Source: Crossiella sp. SN42
GTDB taxonomy: Bacteria > Actinomycetota > Actinomycetes > Mycobacteriales > Pseudonocardiaceae
DNA: 45,175 nucleotides
Assembly (NCBI RefSeq): GCF_023897065.1
Contig: NZ_JAMHIV010000056.1
Location: forward strand, 1-45,175
Reading direction: 5' to 3'
Shown here: positions 36,022 through 43,796 of the stretch, one piece after another
Layout: every line of letters starts with the position of its first letter
Numbering within the stretch: the stretch's first letter is position 1
The notes under the pieces: model-generated
Database searches by the model: none
Told to the model about the DNA's origin: nothing
The model's input: only the letters and a program-made list of their open reading frames with translations
Position numbers and translations under genes: made by a program

Positions 36022-36034
36022 CCGTGCGGTGACG

Positions 36035-36066
36035 CCCCGTCCCGGCGATCGCGGTCGCCGGGCCGG
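36035..36066. terminator. Hairpin between GH19 chitinase and WYL regulator
   Basis: CCCGGCGA (36041-36048) pairs with TCGCCGGG (36055-36062) around a 6-base loop, and flanking C and G runs extend the stem with a bulge. It lies between convergent stop codons (36021 and 36073). It also forms the first partial copy of the 39-bp repeat. Confidence 0.55.
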
Positions 36067-36175
36067 GGCTGGTCAGTCGCCGTCGGCCACCGTCGCCGGG
36101 CCGGGGGCGGATCGGTCGTCACTGGCCACCGTCGCCGAGCCGGGGGCAGATCGGTCGCCACCGGCCATCGCGGCC
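36041..36175. repeat. 39-bp tandem repeat at the 3' end of the WYL regulator
   Basis: Two near-complete 39-base units at 36078-36116 and 36117-36155 share most positions (GGCCACCGTCGCC, then GCCGGGGGC and GATCGGT). Degenerate partial units lie before (36043-36077) and after (36156-36175). On the minus strand the two full units code for the repeated 13-residue DRSAPGSATVASD pattern at the regulator C-terminus. The earlier partial unit is beyond the stop. Confidence 0.8.
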
Positions 36176-37110
36176 AGCCGGGTGGCCAGCCGCCCCATGG
36201 CCGCGCGCAGCTCCGGCGGTTCCAGGACCTCGGCGGGAAAACCCAGCCGCGCCACGTGCACCGCGATCCAGTCCAGGTCCACGCCGCCGACCACCAGCAC
36301 GCAACACCCCTCCCCGTCCTCCTCCACCCGTCCCACCTGCGGCGGCACCAGCTCGCGGATCCGCCCGGCCGGCGCGTGCACCCGCACCCTGGCCAGATGC
36401 CGGTACGGCGCCTCGGCCACCGAGTGCTGCACGTAGGCGGCCGGATCCGGGTGTTCCCTTGGCCGGAAGCGCCAGGTGGTGGCGACCAGCTCGCGCATGC
36501 GGTCCAGGCGGAAGGTGCGCCAGTCCGCGCGGTCGGTGTCCCAGGCCATCAGGTACCAGCGGCGCTGGGTGGCCACCAGGCGGACCGGCTCGACCGTGCG
36601 TTCGGCTTCCGCGCCCCCGCGGGCGGCGTAGCGGAACCGGACCCGGACGGCGTCCCGGCAGGCGCGGGCCAGCGTCATCAGCAGCTCGGCGTCGATCTCG
36701 ATCCCCGGCCCCAGCAGGAGGTCGGTGGCCAGCTGCACCGCGCGCACCTCGGCCCGCAACCGGGGCGGCATCACCTGGTCCAGCTTGGCCAGCGCGCGCA
36801 ACGCCGCCTCACCCGCCCCGGCCACCGTGCCACCCGCGGCCAGCCGCAGGGACACCGCGGTGGCGATCGCCTCCTCGTCGTTGAACAGCAGCGGCGGCAG
36901 CCGGGTGCCCGCGCCGAGCTGGTAGCCGCCGCCGACCCCGGAGGTGGCCAGCACCGGGTAGCCGATGGCGCGCAGCCGCTCCACATCACGCCGGACCGAA
37001 CGGTCGGTGACCCCGAGTTCGGCGGCCAGCTCGGTGGCGGTCCAGGACGGCCTGCGCTGCAACAGCTCCAGCAGCCGCAGCACTCGCTCGGTGGTCGCCT
37101 CCACGGACAC
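36073..37110 (-). CDS. HTH/WYL-domain transcriptional regulator (YafY-type)
   Basis: A 345-residue regulator. The N-terminal HTH_11 domain (about 5-60) contains TATELAAELGVTDRSVRRDVERL. The WYL domain spans about 140-225 (VRFRYAAR, VATQRRWYLMAWDTDRADWRTFRLDRM), and a WCX-like extension continues to about 315. WYL domains sense small ligands or nucleic acids. The last 28 residues are a repeat-encoded Ser/Ala/Asp tail that looks dispensable. It is divergent from a DinB-like gene with 62 bases between starts, and it probably controls the DinB-VOC pair. Confidence 0.9.
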   Translation of the reverse strand: MSVEATTERVLRLLELLQRRPSWTATELAAELGVTDRSVRRDVERLRAIGYPVLATSGVGGGYQLGAGTRLPPLLFNDEEAIATAVSLRLAAGGTVAGAGEAALRALAKLDQVMPPRLRAEVRAVQLATDLLLGPGIEIDAELLMTLARACRDAVRVRFRYAARGGAEAERTVEPVRLVATQRRWYLMAWDTDRADWRTFRLDRMRELVATTWRFRPREHPDPAAYVQHSVAEAPYRHLARVRVHAPAGRIRELVPPQVGRVEEDGEGCCVLVVGGVDLDWIAVHVARLGFPAEVLEPPELRAAMGRLATRLAAMAGGDRSAPGSATVASDDRSAPGPATVADGD

Positions 37111-37172
37111 CCACCCATCGTGGCACGAATCGCGGAAGGCAGCTGTCCGCTATCTGCGGCAGGCTGACCGCC

Positions 37173-37742
37173 ATGACCGAGACCTGGAACCACCTGCTCC
37201 GCGACCAGCTCAGCTGGCACTGGACCCAGCAGCTGCGCCCACGCCTCGACGGCCTCACCGACGAGGAGTACTTCTGGGAGCCCGCGCCCGGCTGCTGGAA
37301 CGTGCGCCCGCGCGGCACCGGCACCGCGTCGATGCCGGGCGGTTCCGGCGCGATGACCATCGACTTCGCCGTGCCCGAGCCCGGCCCGCCGCCGCTGACC
37401 ACCATCGCCTGGCGGCTCGCGCACGTCATCGTCGGCGTGTTCGCGATGCGCAACGCCGCGCACTTCGGCGGCCCGCCTGCCGACTACTTCGCCTTCGACT
37501 ACGCCCCGACCGCGGCCACCGCGCTGGAGCAGCTCGACGCGGAGTACACCAGGTGGCTGGCCGGGGTCGAGTCCCTCGGCGAAGCCGGTCTCGCCCGCCC
37601 GTGCGGCGAGGCCGAGGGCCCGTACGCCGAGCACCCGCTGGCCGCGCTGGTCCTGCACATCAACCGTGAAGCGATCCACCACCTGGCCGAGGTCTGCCTG
37701 CTCCGCGACCTCTACCGGCACACCCGACAGGAGACGAGCTGA
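37173..37742 (+). CDS. DinB-superfamily protein
   Basis: A 189-residue four-helix protein of the DinB/YfiT-like group. Helix 1 has LSWHWTQQLRPRLDGLTDEEYFWEP, a typical opening, and metal-ligand candidates are His in WRLAHVIVG and in HINREAIHHLAEV. Members are thiol-dependent transferases (with mycothiol in actinomycetes) or of unknown function. Its stop is one base before the VOC start, so the two are co-expressed. Divergence from a WYL regulator suggests inducible expression. Confidence 0.82.
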   Translation: MTETWNHLLRDQLSWHWTQQLRPRLDGLTDEEYFWEPAPGCWNVRPRGTGTASMPGGSGAMTIDFAVPEPGPPPLTTIAWRLAHVIVGVFAMRNAAHFGGPPADYFAFDYAPTAATALEQLDAEYTRWLAGVESLGEAGLARPCGEAEGPYAEHPLAALVLHINREAIHHLAEVCLLRDLYRHTRQETS

Positions 37743-37743
37743 C

Positions 37744-38181
37744 ATGGCCCGCGACGTCCAGATCACCTTCGACTGCGCCGACCCGGCCGCACTGGCCGCG
37801 TTCTGGGCCGACGCCCTCGGCTACCGCGTCCAGGGCCCGCCGCAGGGCTTCGACTCCTGGCCGCAGGCGCTGACCGCGTTCGGCATCCCGCCCGAGCGGC
37901 ACAACGACGCCTCCGCGGTGATCGACCCGGATGGCGCGGGACCGCGGCTGTTCTTCCAGCGCGTGCCGGAAGGAAAGCAGGCGAAGAACCGGGTGCACCT
38001 TGACGTGCGCGCCGCGCCAGGCCTGGTGGGGGAGGAACGGATGGCGGCGTTGGAGGAAGCGGCCGAGCGGCTCGTCGCCCGCGGGGCCACCCGGGTGTCC
38101 CGGCACGAGCCCGAGCCGCCGCTGGCCGGAGGTCACCTCATCATGACCGACCCCGAGGGCAACGAGTTCTGCCTGGACTGA
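37744..38181 (+). CDS. VOC-family (glyoxalase-like) protein
   Basis: A 145-residue protein with two betaalphabetabetabeta modules. The first opens VQITFDCADPAALAAFWADAL, the second contains RVHLDVRAA, and it ends with IMTDPEGNEFCLD carrying the conserved terminal Glu. It resembles the antibiotic-resistance or glyoxalase-like VOC proteins common in actinomycetes. The substrate is unknown. ATG at 37744 is chosen; a longer frame to 37666 lies within the DinB gene. Confidence 0.87.
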   Translation: MARDVQITFDCADPAALAAFWADALGYRVQGPPQGFDSWPQALTAFGIPPERHNDASAVIDPDGAGPRLFFQRVPEGKQAKNRVHLDVRAAPGLVGEERMAALEEAAERLVARGATRVSRHEPEPPLAGGHLIMTDPEGNEFCLD

Positions 38182-38191
38182 CCGGTCGCTC

Positions 38192-38220
38192 CGGAGTCGC
38201 GGCCGCCCGCCGCGACTCCG
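38192..38220. terminator. Bidirectional hairpin terminator
   Basis: CGGAGTCGCGG (38192-38202) is perfectly complementary to CCGCGACTCCG (38210-38220), 11 bp, with a 7-base loop. It separates the convergent VOC and antiporter genes and touches the antiporter stop codon. Confidence 0.82.
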
Positions 38221-39396
38221 CTACGCCGTTCTCGCCCTGAGCGCGACCGCCTTGCGCGCCAACGGTTCCACCACGCGCGCGGCCACCGGCCCGAACACCG
38301 CCATCAGCAGCACGTAGGCCGTGGCCAGTGGCGCCAGCTGTGAGTCCACCGCCCCGGAGGCCACCGCCAGCCCGGCGATCACGATGGAGAACTCACCGCG
38401 GGCCACCAGCGCCGAGCCCGCTCTGAGCCTGCCGAGTCTGGCGATGCCCTGCTGCCCGGCGGCGAACCAGCCGGTGAGCATCTTCGTCGCCGTGGTCACC
38501 ACTGCCAGCGCCACCGCCACGCCGAGCACCGGGGGGACGTCGCGCGGGTCGGTGTTCAGGCCGAAGACCACGAAGAAGACCGCGGCGAACAGGTCGCGCA
38601 GGGGTTCCAGCAGCTTGGTGGCGTTCTCCGCGGTGGAGCCGGAGATGGCGATGCCGAGCAGGAAGGCGCCGACCGCGGCGGAGACCTGGAGCTGCGAGGC
38701 GAGGCCCGCGACCAGCAGGGCCAGGCCCAGCACCCGGAGCAGGAAGACCTCGGGGTCGGGGCTGTCGACCATGGCCGAGACGTAGCGGCCGAACTTGATC
38801 GCGATGAGCAGCACCACGGTGACCGCGAACAGGGCGATGCCCACTGTGGACAGTCCGCCCCAGAAGCTGACCCCGGCCAGCAGCGCGGTCAGGACCGGCA
38901 GGTAGACCGCCATCGCCAGGTCCTCGAAGACCAGGATGGACAGCACCACCGGGGTCTCCCGGTTGCCGAGGCGGCCGAGGTCGCCCAGCACCTTGGCCAC
39001 GATGCCGGAGCTGGAGATGTAGGTGACCCCGCCCATGGCCAGCGCGCCGATCGGGCCCCAGCCGAGGATCAGCGCGGCCGCGACCCCGGGGGTGGCGTTG
39101 AGCACCAGGTCGACCACACCGGCCAGCCAGGACCGTTTGAGTCCGGTGACCAGCTCGTTCGCCGAGTACTCCAGGCCGAGCAGTAACAGCAGCAACACCA
39201 CGCCGATCTCGGCGGCGATGCCGGTGAACTCCTCGATGCCGGTCAGCGGGATCAGGCCGCCCTTGCCGAAGGCGACCCCGCCGATCAGGTACAACGGGAT
39301 GGGGGAGACGCCGATCTTCCAGGCCAGCCTGCCGAGCAGGCCGAGGCCGAAGAACACCGCGCCCAGCTCGATCAGGGCCAACGCCGTGTGGTGCAT
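38221..39396 (-). CDS. CPA2-family cation/proton antiporter
   Basis: A 391-residue membrane protein with 11-13 hydrophobic helices and no cytosolic RCK part. Family motifs include GVVLLLLLLGLEYSANEL, GGVTYISSSGIVAKVL, LSILVFEDLAMAVYLPVL (with the conserved Asp) and LVARGEFSIVIAGLA. It would exchange K+ (or Na+) for protons. ATG at 39396 is chosen; the frame is open much further upstream through the next gene but that part is not hydrophobic. The TrkA-C protein gene ends 5 bases before it, the arrangement of the KhtT-KhtU pair. Confidence 0.9.
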   Translation of the reverse strand: MHHTALALIELGAVFFGLGLLGRLAWKIGVSPIPLYLIGGVAFGKGGLIPLTGIEEFTGIAAEIGVVLLLLLLGLEYSANELVTGLKRSWLAGVVDLVLNATPGVAAALILGWGPIGALAMGGVTYISSSGIVAKVLGDLGRLGNRETPVVLSILVFEDLAMAVYLPVLTALLAGVSFWGGLSTVGIALFAVTVVLLIAIKFGRYVSAMVDSPDPEVFLLRVLGLALLVAGLASQLQVSAAVGAFLLGIAISGSTAENATKLLEPLRDLFAAVFFVVFGLNTDPRDVPPVLGVAVALAVVTTATKMLTGWFAAGQQGIARLGRLRAGSALVARGEFSIVIAGLAVASGAVDSQLAPLATAYVLLMAVFGPVAARVVEPLARKAVALRARTA

Positions 39397-39401
39397 GCGG
39401 C

Positions 39402-39884
39402 TCAGCCCTTGTCGAGGATGTCCGCCGCGGCCTTCAGGCCCGGACCGGTGCCCACGACCACGAGCAGGTCGCCGCCGCCGAGGATGAAGTCCGGTTTGGG
39501 GGAGGGGTGCACGGTGCCCGCGCGCACCACCGCGACGATGGACACGCCGGTGCGGCTGCGCAGCTGGGTGTCGCCCATGGGCCGCCCGTCGAACGGCGTG
39601 CCCGGCGCGAGCGGCAGCTGCCTGGTGGTGACCCCGGCGAGCTCGTTCTGCTCCGCGCGCAGCTGCGCCACCAGCTGCGGGGCGCCCAGCAGGCTGGCCA
39701 GCGCGCCGGCCTCCTCGGTGGAGAGCGGGATGGAGGCGACACAGGAGTCCGGATCGTCCGACTTCGACGCGATCAGCTCGAAGTGGCCGTCCCGGTGGGT
39801 GATCACCCCGATCCGGCGGCCGGTCTTGGTCAGGAAGTCCTGACGAGTGCCGATTCCAGGCAGGGGCGTGACCTCGACATGCAC
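39402..39884 (-). CDS. TrkA-C (RCK_C) regulatory subunit of the antiporter, KhtT-like
   Basis: A 160-residue cytosolic protein. The N-terminal part (MHVEVTPLPGIGTRQDFLTK, GRRIGVITHRDG) matches KhtT-like proteins, and the C-terminal RCK_C domain (about 75-158) contains VSIVAVVRAGTVHPSPKPDF and GGDLLVVVGT. In KhtT this domain binds a cyclic dinucleotide (c-di-AMP) or senses ions and gates the antiporter. It is expressed from the region shared with the divergent MarR gene, 80 bases away. Confidence 0.88.
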   Translation of the reverse strand: MHVEVTPLPGIGTRQDFLTKTGRRIGVITHRDGHFELIASKSDDPDSCVASIPLSTEEAGALASLLGAPQLVAQLRAEQNELAGVTTRQLPLAPGTPFDGRPMGDTQLRSRTGVSIVAVVRAGTVHPSPKPDFILGGGDLLVVVGTGPGLKAAADILDKG

Positions 39885-39921
39885 GTTTCCACCCTAACTC
39901 TTCCGGTGCTCGCGCCGGTGC

Positions 39922-39949
39922 TTGCGTAATCCATAGTCGGCTATATATC
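39922..39949 (+). promoter_or_regulatory. marR promoter with ATAGTCGGCTAT dyad
   Basis: TTGCGT (39922-39927) and TATATC (39944-39949), 16 bases apart, form a plausible promoter. The dyad ATAGTCGGCTAT (39933-39944; arms ATAG/CTAT) fills the spacer. The same dyad in inverted form is present before the dehydrogenase gene at 41408. It is a likely MarR operator for autoregulation and could also affect the divergent antiporter genes. Confidence 0.65.
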
Positions 39950-39963
39950 TTTACCATCGCCAG

Positions 39964-40380
39964 GTGAGCCTCCGACGGCACGACTCCTATCAGCTGCTCG
40001 CCGCCTTCAAGCGGTGGCGGCGGCCGCTGGACTCGTTGCTGGGGGAGGCTGGCCTGTCCGCGGGGCAGGACTTCCTGCTCGACGAGCTGTGGCAGGAGGA
40101 CGGCCTGTGTCAGGCGGAACTGGTGCGACGGCTGGGCGTCGAGCAGCCCACGGTGGCCAAGGCGGTAAAACGCCTGGAGGCCGCGGGGTTCCTGCGCCGC
40201 GGCGCGCACGAGCGGGACGCGCGCAAGGTCCGGATCTGGCTCACCGAACGCGGCCGCGCGGCCCGTCCGGCGGTCGAGGCAGCCTGGCAGGAGGCGGAAC
40301 AACGCCTCGGCACCGGGCTGACCCCGGCTGAACGAACGGAACTGGTGCGGCTGCTGAAACGCAGCTTCGGCGGTGATTGA
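39964..40380 (+). CDS. MarR-family transcriptional regulator
   Basis: A 138-residue winged-helix repressor. The recognition region is LCQAELVRRLGVEQPTVAKAVKRLEAAGFL, followed by the wing RRGAHERDARKVRIWLTERG. It begins at GTG 39964, 14 bases after the predicted -10 hexamer. It is divergent from the antiporter operon and followed by a non-coding repeat region, then a short-chain dehydrogenase gene whose promoter carries the same dyad. The inducer is unknown. Confidence 0.92.
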   Translation: MSLRRHDSYQLLAAFKRWRRPLDSLLGEAGLSAGQDFLLDELWQEDGLCQAELVRRLGVEQPTVAKAVKRLEAAGFLRRGAHERDARKVRIWLTERGRAARPAVEAAWQEAEQRLGTGLTPAERTELVRLLKRSFGGD

Positions 40381-40532
40381 TCAACCACTCATGGTCACGG
40401 TGACGCTGGCCGTGTCGCATGTCCTGTGAGTGGTCGACCACTCTATGCCGTGCTGCTCACTACCTCTCACTCCGGCCGCAATGAGTGGTCAGCCACTCAC
40501 ACCGGAGCCGAGGTGAGTGACTGACCACTCAC
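40373..40532. repeat. Family of GAGTGGT/ACCACTC palindromes, left group
   Basis: Right after the MarR stop: TGATTGATCAACCACTCA (40374-40391), GAGTGGTCGACCACTC (40428-40443, perfect), TGAGTGGTCAGCCACTCA (40482-40499) and GTGAGTGACTGACCACTCAC (40513-40532, one mismatch). All share the GAGTGG/CCACTC arms with different centres. Each can form a small hairpin. The same arms recur on the far side of the 37-bp array. Related palindromes may be dispersed in the genome. Confidence 0.75.
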
Positions 40533-40544
40533 AGTTCGACACCT

Positions 40545-41285
40545 TGCTCACGGTCCCGCGGATGCTCGCGGTTCTGCGCCTAGCTCGGATCCAAGCTTTG
40601 CGCGGATCCGTCCTCACTCGCGGAGCCACGCTTTACTCGGATCCGTGCCTGGCTTGCGGCCTCACGCCATGCGCGAACACGTGCCTCGCCGAAGAGGCTC
40701 GCGCTCGCTTGCGGGGCTGGGGCCGCGCTCGGGCTTGTGTCTTGCCTGCGGGGCTGGGGCCGTAGTCGGACCTGTGCCTCGCTTGCGGGATTCGGGCCGT
40801 GGCCGGACTCGTGCCTCGCTTGCAGGGTTCGCGCTGTGGTCAGGCTTGTGTCTTGCTTGCGGGGGCTGCGCCCGCGCGCGGGCTTGCGTCTCGCCTGCGG
40901 GGTTGGGGCCGTGGCCGGACCTGTGTCTCGCTTGCGGGGTTGGGGCCGTGGTCGGGCTTGCGTCTCGCTTGCGGGGTTCGCGCTGCGGTCGGACTTGTGC
41001 CTCGCTTGCGGAACTCGGGCTGTGGCTGGACCTGTGTCTCTCGTGCGGGGTTCGGGTTGCGGGCGGGCTCGTATCTCGCTTGCGGCCTCGGGTCGCCGTT
41101 GGACTCGCGTCCCGTTCGCGGGACTCGAGCCGTACTTGGATCGGTACCGCCTGCGGCCACGCCGTGCCGGATTCGTGCCTCGCCTACGCGGCACGGGCCG
41201 TGCCCGGATTCGTGCTCCGCTCGCGGCCTGTGCCGTGCTCGGATCCGCGCCCGGTGCGTGAACCCGCGCCGTGCTCGCAACTATG
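40545..41285. repeat. Non-coding array of about 17 degenerate 37-bp tandem repeats
   Basis: The core CGCTTGCGG or a close variant recurs at 40706, 40743, 40780, 40817, 40854, 40892, 40929, 40966, 41003, 41040, 41077, 41113, 41148, 41181 and 41218, so the usual step is 37. Weaker copies lie at about 40615, 40651 and 40687, and one near 41254. Between cores each unit reads roughly GGTTGGGGCCGTGGTCGG, then CTTGTGTCT. Because 37 is not a multiple of three, every reading frame cycles through the same three peptides, and the translated frames are Arg/Cys-rich and unlike any protein. I see no gene here. Confidence 0.88.
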
Positions 41286-41303
41286 TGTCACCCCGGCCGA
41301 ACG

Positions 41304-41351
41304 GTGATTGATTGACCACTCACCAACATCCATGAGTGGTCAATCAATCAC
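41304..41351. repeat. Perfect 19-bp inverted repeat closing the array
   Basis: GTGATTGATTGACCACTCA (41304-41322) is perfectly complementary to 41333-41351 with a 10-base loop. Its arms include the GAGTGGT/ACCACTC motif of the left palindrome group and the GTGATTGA found at the end of the MarR gene. It could stop transcription coming from the MarR side before the dehydrogenase promoter. Confidence 0.82.
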
Positions 41352-41365
41352 AACCGCGCACGCCA

Positions 41366-41394
41366 CTGACTAATTACATAGCCGACTATCTATC
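41366..41394 (+). promoter_or_regulatory. Dehydrogenase promoter with the MarR-type dyad
   Basis: ATAGCCGACTAT (41378-41389) is the exact reverse complement of the dyad in the marR promoter. Direct alignment shows a further common flank: CATAG, then CTAT, then TATCT in both. A possible -35 (CTGACT, 41366-41371) and -10 (TCTATC, 41389-41394) bracket it in the same geometry. Both sites lie just upstream of the start codon. Confidence 0.65.
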
Positions 41395-41407
41395 TGGGGA
41401 GATCACC

Positions 41408-42169
41408 ATGACAAAACACACCACAACAGCGCTGGTCACCGGAGGCGCAGGGCTCCTGGGAGCAGCCATCACCCGGACGCTTAGCGAGGCTGGCCACCGA
41501 GTCGTCATCACCTACCAGCGCGACGCCGCCCGAGCCGAAGCACTCGCCGCCGAGCTCCGCGCCAACGGCACCCCCGCACTCGCCCTGCCCTTCGACCTGG
41601 CCGACCCCTCCGCCGCCCGCACCCTCCTCCACACCATCGACCAGTCCGGGTTCGCCCCCGTCAACATCCTGGTCAACAACGCGGTCCCCCAGACCGACGC
41701 CCGCCGCCCCGACTTCGCCACCTTCACCGAAGCCGAGGACACCAGCTGGCGAAACCTGGTGCGGCACAACGTCGAGGGCACCCTCGACCTGATCCGCGCC
41801 GTCCTGCCCGGCATGCGCGCCGCCGGTCCCGGCCGCATCGTGTCCATCTCCTCCAACCTGGTGCACGCGGGCATGCCCGGCGCGGTCGCCTACACCGCCG
41901 CCAAGGCCGCTCTGCACGGTGCCTCGCGCAGCCTGGCCTGGGAGGTTGGGCGGGACGGGGTCACGGTCAACTTGGTCACGCCTGGGCTGATCGCCTCCGA
42001 ACGGGCTGAGCGGATGCTCGGCGACGCCATTGCCGGGGTGACGGCGGGCACGCCGATCGGCAGACTGGTCACCGCGGCCGAGGTCGCCGCGGCGGTGGGA
42101 TTCCTGGTCTCGCCGGGCGCGGCCGGCATCACCGCGGTCGAGATCGTGGTGGACGGCGGCAAGAACTGA
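41408..42169 (+). CDS. Short-chain dehydrogenase/reductase (FabG-like)
   Basis: A 253-residue classical SDR. The cofactor loop is TGGAGLLGAAITRTL, NNAV is the structural motif, the catalytic Ser is in IVSISSNLVHAG, and Tyr/Lys are in VAYTAAKAALHG. It ends with EIVVDGGKN. ATG at 41408 follows GGGGAGA. Its physiological substrate is unknown. The shared dyad suggests control by the MarR protein about 1 kb upstream, across the repeat array. Confidence 0.9.
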   Translation: MTKHTTTALVTGGAGLLGAAITRTLSEAGHRVVITYQRDAARAEALAAELRANGTPALALPFDLADPSAARTLLHTIDQSGFAPVNILVNNAVPQTDARRPDFATFTEAEDTSWRNLVRHNVEGTLDLIRAVLPGMRAAGPGRIVSISSNLVHAGMPGAVAYTAAKAALHGASRSLAWEVGRDGVTVNLVTPGLIASERAERMLGDAIAGVTAGTPIGRLVTAAEVAAAVGFLVSPGAAGITAVEIVVDGGKN

Positions 42170-42200
42170 CGCCGGGGATGTGACCGCTGCCACCTCCGCC

Positions 42201-42215
42201 CGGATCCGGGATCCG
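42201..42215. repeat. 15-bp perfect palindrome CGGATCC-G-GGATCCG
   Basis: A tight dyad in the 190-base gap between the dehydrogenase gene and cmk. It is too tight to form a stable hairpin. The rest of the gap shows no gene; the cmk promoter was not located, although CACAAT at 42314-42319 is a possible -10. Confidence 0.4.
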
Positions 42216-42360
42216 TGCTGGCAGACCGATTTCCGTGTCGCGGCAACGGCATCGGGACTACCTGGACCGGCAGTTCCGTTGTGGCTGGTGCGGGCGGGTC
42301 CGGGCGGAGGCGGCACAATATCCGGCGGACCTTTGTTGGGGTAGGCGAGGAGGGCTCACG

Positions 42361-43110
42361 GTGACACAGGGCGTGCGTGGCGTGGTGGCAGTGGACGGTC
42401 CTGCGGGCACCGGCAAGTCCACGGTCACCCGGCGGCTCGCGACCGCGCTCGGCGCCCGGTACCTGGACACCGGCGCGATGTACCGCGCCGCCACCCTCGC
42501 CGTGCTGCGCGCCGGAGTCGACCCGAACGACGCGGAGAAGGTGCTCGCCGTGGTCGAGTCCACCCGCATGCTGGTGGGCACCGACCCGCTCGCGCCGACC
42601 ATCGAGCTGGCCGATCCCGACCCGGCCGACCTGGAGCGCACCGAGGACGTGGCCGCCGAGATCCGCGGCCCCGAGGTCACCCTCGCGGTGTCCCCGGTCT
42701 CCGCGGTGCCCGAGGTGCGCGCGCTGATCGTGGGCGAGCAGCAGCGGATCATCGCCGAGACGGTGGCCGGCGGCGGCCGGATCGTGGCCGAGGGCCGCGA
42801 CATCGGCACCACGGTCGCCCCCGACGCCGACCTCAAGGTCTACCTGACCGCCTCGGCCGAGGCCCGCGCCCAGCGCCGGGTCGACCAGGACGCCCGCGCG
42901 GGCCGGGCCGTCTCGGTGGAGGCGACGTTGGCCGACGTGCGGCGCCGGGACACCTACGACTCGACCCGCAAGGCCTCGCCGCTGCGCAAGGCCGAGGACG
43001 CGGTCGAGGTCGACACCACGGAACTGGACATCGACGGCGTGGTCACCCGCCTCGTCGAGCTGGCCGAGGCACACGGACTGAGCGCGGTGCCGGAGCGGAC
43101 CGGGCCGTGA
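42361..43110 (+). CDS. cmk: Cytidylate kinase
   Basis: A 249-residue nucleoside-monophosphate kinase that phosphorylates CMP and dCMP. The P-loop is DGPAGTGKSTVTRRLA, the substrate block is YLDTGAMYRAATL, and EGRDIGTTVAPDADLKVYL is the core domain signature. RRRDTYDSTRKASPLRKAEDA near the end is the lid/Arg segment. GTG at 42361 follows GAGGAGG (42347-42353); a frame to 42235 adds unrelated Arg/Cys-rich residues. Its stop overlaps the plsC start (GTGA). Confidence 0.96.
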   Translation: MTQGVRGVVAVDGPAGTGKSTVTRRLATALGARYLDTGAMYRAATLAVLRAGVDPNDAEKVLAVVESTRMLVGTDPLAPTIELADPDPADLERTEDVAAEIRGPEVTLAVSPVSAVPEVRALIVGEQQRIIAETVAGGGRIVAEGRDIGTTVAPDADLKVYLTASAEARAQRRVDQDARAGRAVSVEATLADVRRRDTYDSTRKASPLRKAEDAVEVDTTELDIDGVVTRLVELAEAHGLSAVPERTGP

Positions 43111-43796
43111 CCGAACACCCCAGCGGCCTGCCCGAAGGCGCCTGGCCCTGGTTCAACGACCTGTGCCGCGGCATCGGCACCGTGGTCGCGCGCACCCCGT
43201 TCCGGCTGCACCTGCACCACCGGGAGCGGATCCCGCGCACCGGAGCGGTGGTCATGGTGGCCAACCACACCGCCTTCCTGGACGGTCCCGTACTGTTCTG
43301 TGTGCTCGGTCGTCGATCGGTGTTCCTGGTCAAGCACGAACAGTTCCAGGGCCCGCTCGGCAAGTTCCTGCGGCGGCTCGGCCAGCTGCCGGTGCGCCGC
43401 GGCGCCCCGGACCGGACGCCGCTGCTGACCGCGGTGCGGCTGCTGCGTGAGGGCGAAGGCCTGGTCGGCGTGTTCCCGGAGGGCACCAGGGGCACCGGCG
43501 AGGTGGTCAAGGCGGCCAACGGCGCGGCCTGGCTCGCCCGATCGGGTGGCGCTCTGGTGCTGCCCGTGGCCTGCCGGGGTTTCCGTCGTCCGGAAGGATC
43601 GGGTCGCCGGTTCCGGCCGCGGGTGGACGTGCTCTTCGGCACGCCGTTCGCGCTGCCGCCCGGCAAGGGCAAGACCGCCCTGACCGAGGCGACCGAGTTG
43701 GTCCGCGGCCGGCTGGCCGAACTGGTCGCGGAGTTGGACGTGATGCGTGCCGGGTACCCGGGCAACGCCGAGCAGCAAGAAGGAGACAGCGCGTGA
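43107..43796 (+). CDS. plsC: 1-acyl-sn-glycerol-3-phosphate acyltransferase
   Basis: A 229-residue LPLAT enzyme making phosphatidate for membrane lipids. The HX4D motif is NHTAFLDGP, and [23 protein letters not shown] contains the second signature. No strong membrane helix is seen, as in other actinobacterial members of this operon. It overlaps cmk at its start and der at its end, so the three are translated as one coupled unit. Confidence 0.9.
   Translation: MTEHPSGLPEGAWPWFNDLCRGIGTVVARTPFRLHLHHRERIPRTGAVVMVANHTAFLDGPVLFCVLGRRSVFLVKHEQFQGPLGKFLRRLGQLPVRRGAPDRTPLLTAVRLLREGEGLVGVFPEGTRGTGEVVKAANGAAWLARSGGALVLPVACRGFRRPEGSGRRFRPRVDVLFGTPFALPPGKGKTALTEATELVRGRLAELVAELDVMRAGYPGNAEQQEGDSA

Noticed and set aside
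40428-40443. DasR site at GAGTGGTCGACCACTC
   Set aside because: The centre lacks the two extra bases of the DasR element, changing half-site spacing, and similar palindromes recur without linked amino-sugar genes.
40545-41285. CRISPR array
   Set aside because: The whole 37-base unit repeats in tandem; there are no unique spacers, no palindromic direct repeat and no cas genes.
40645-41307. 220-codon and overlapping frames with LCLACG and SRLRG repeats in the 37-bp array
   Set aside because: All three frames show the same peptides in rotation because the 37-base unit shifts frame each time; no ribosome site or known domain.
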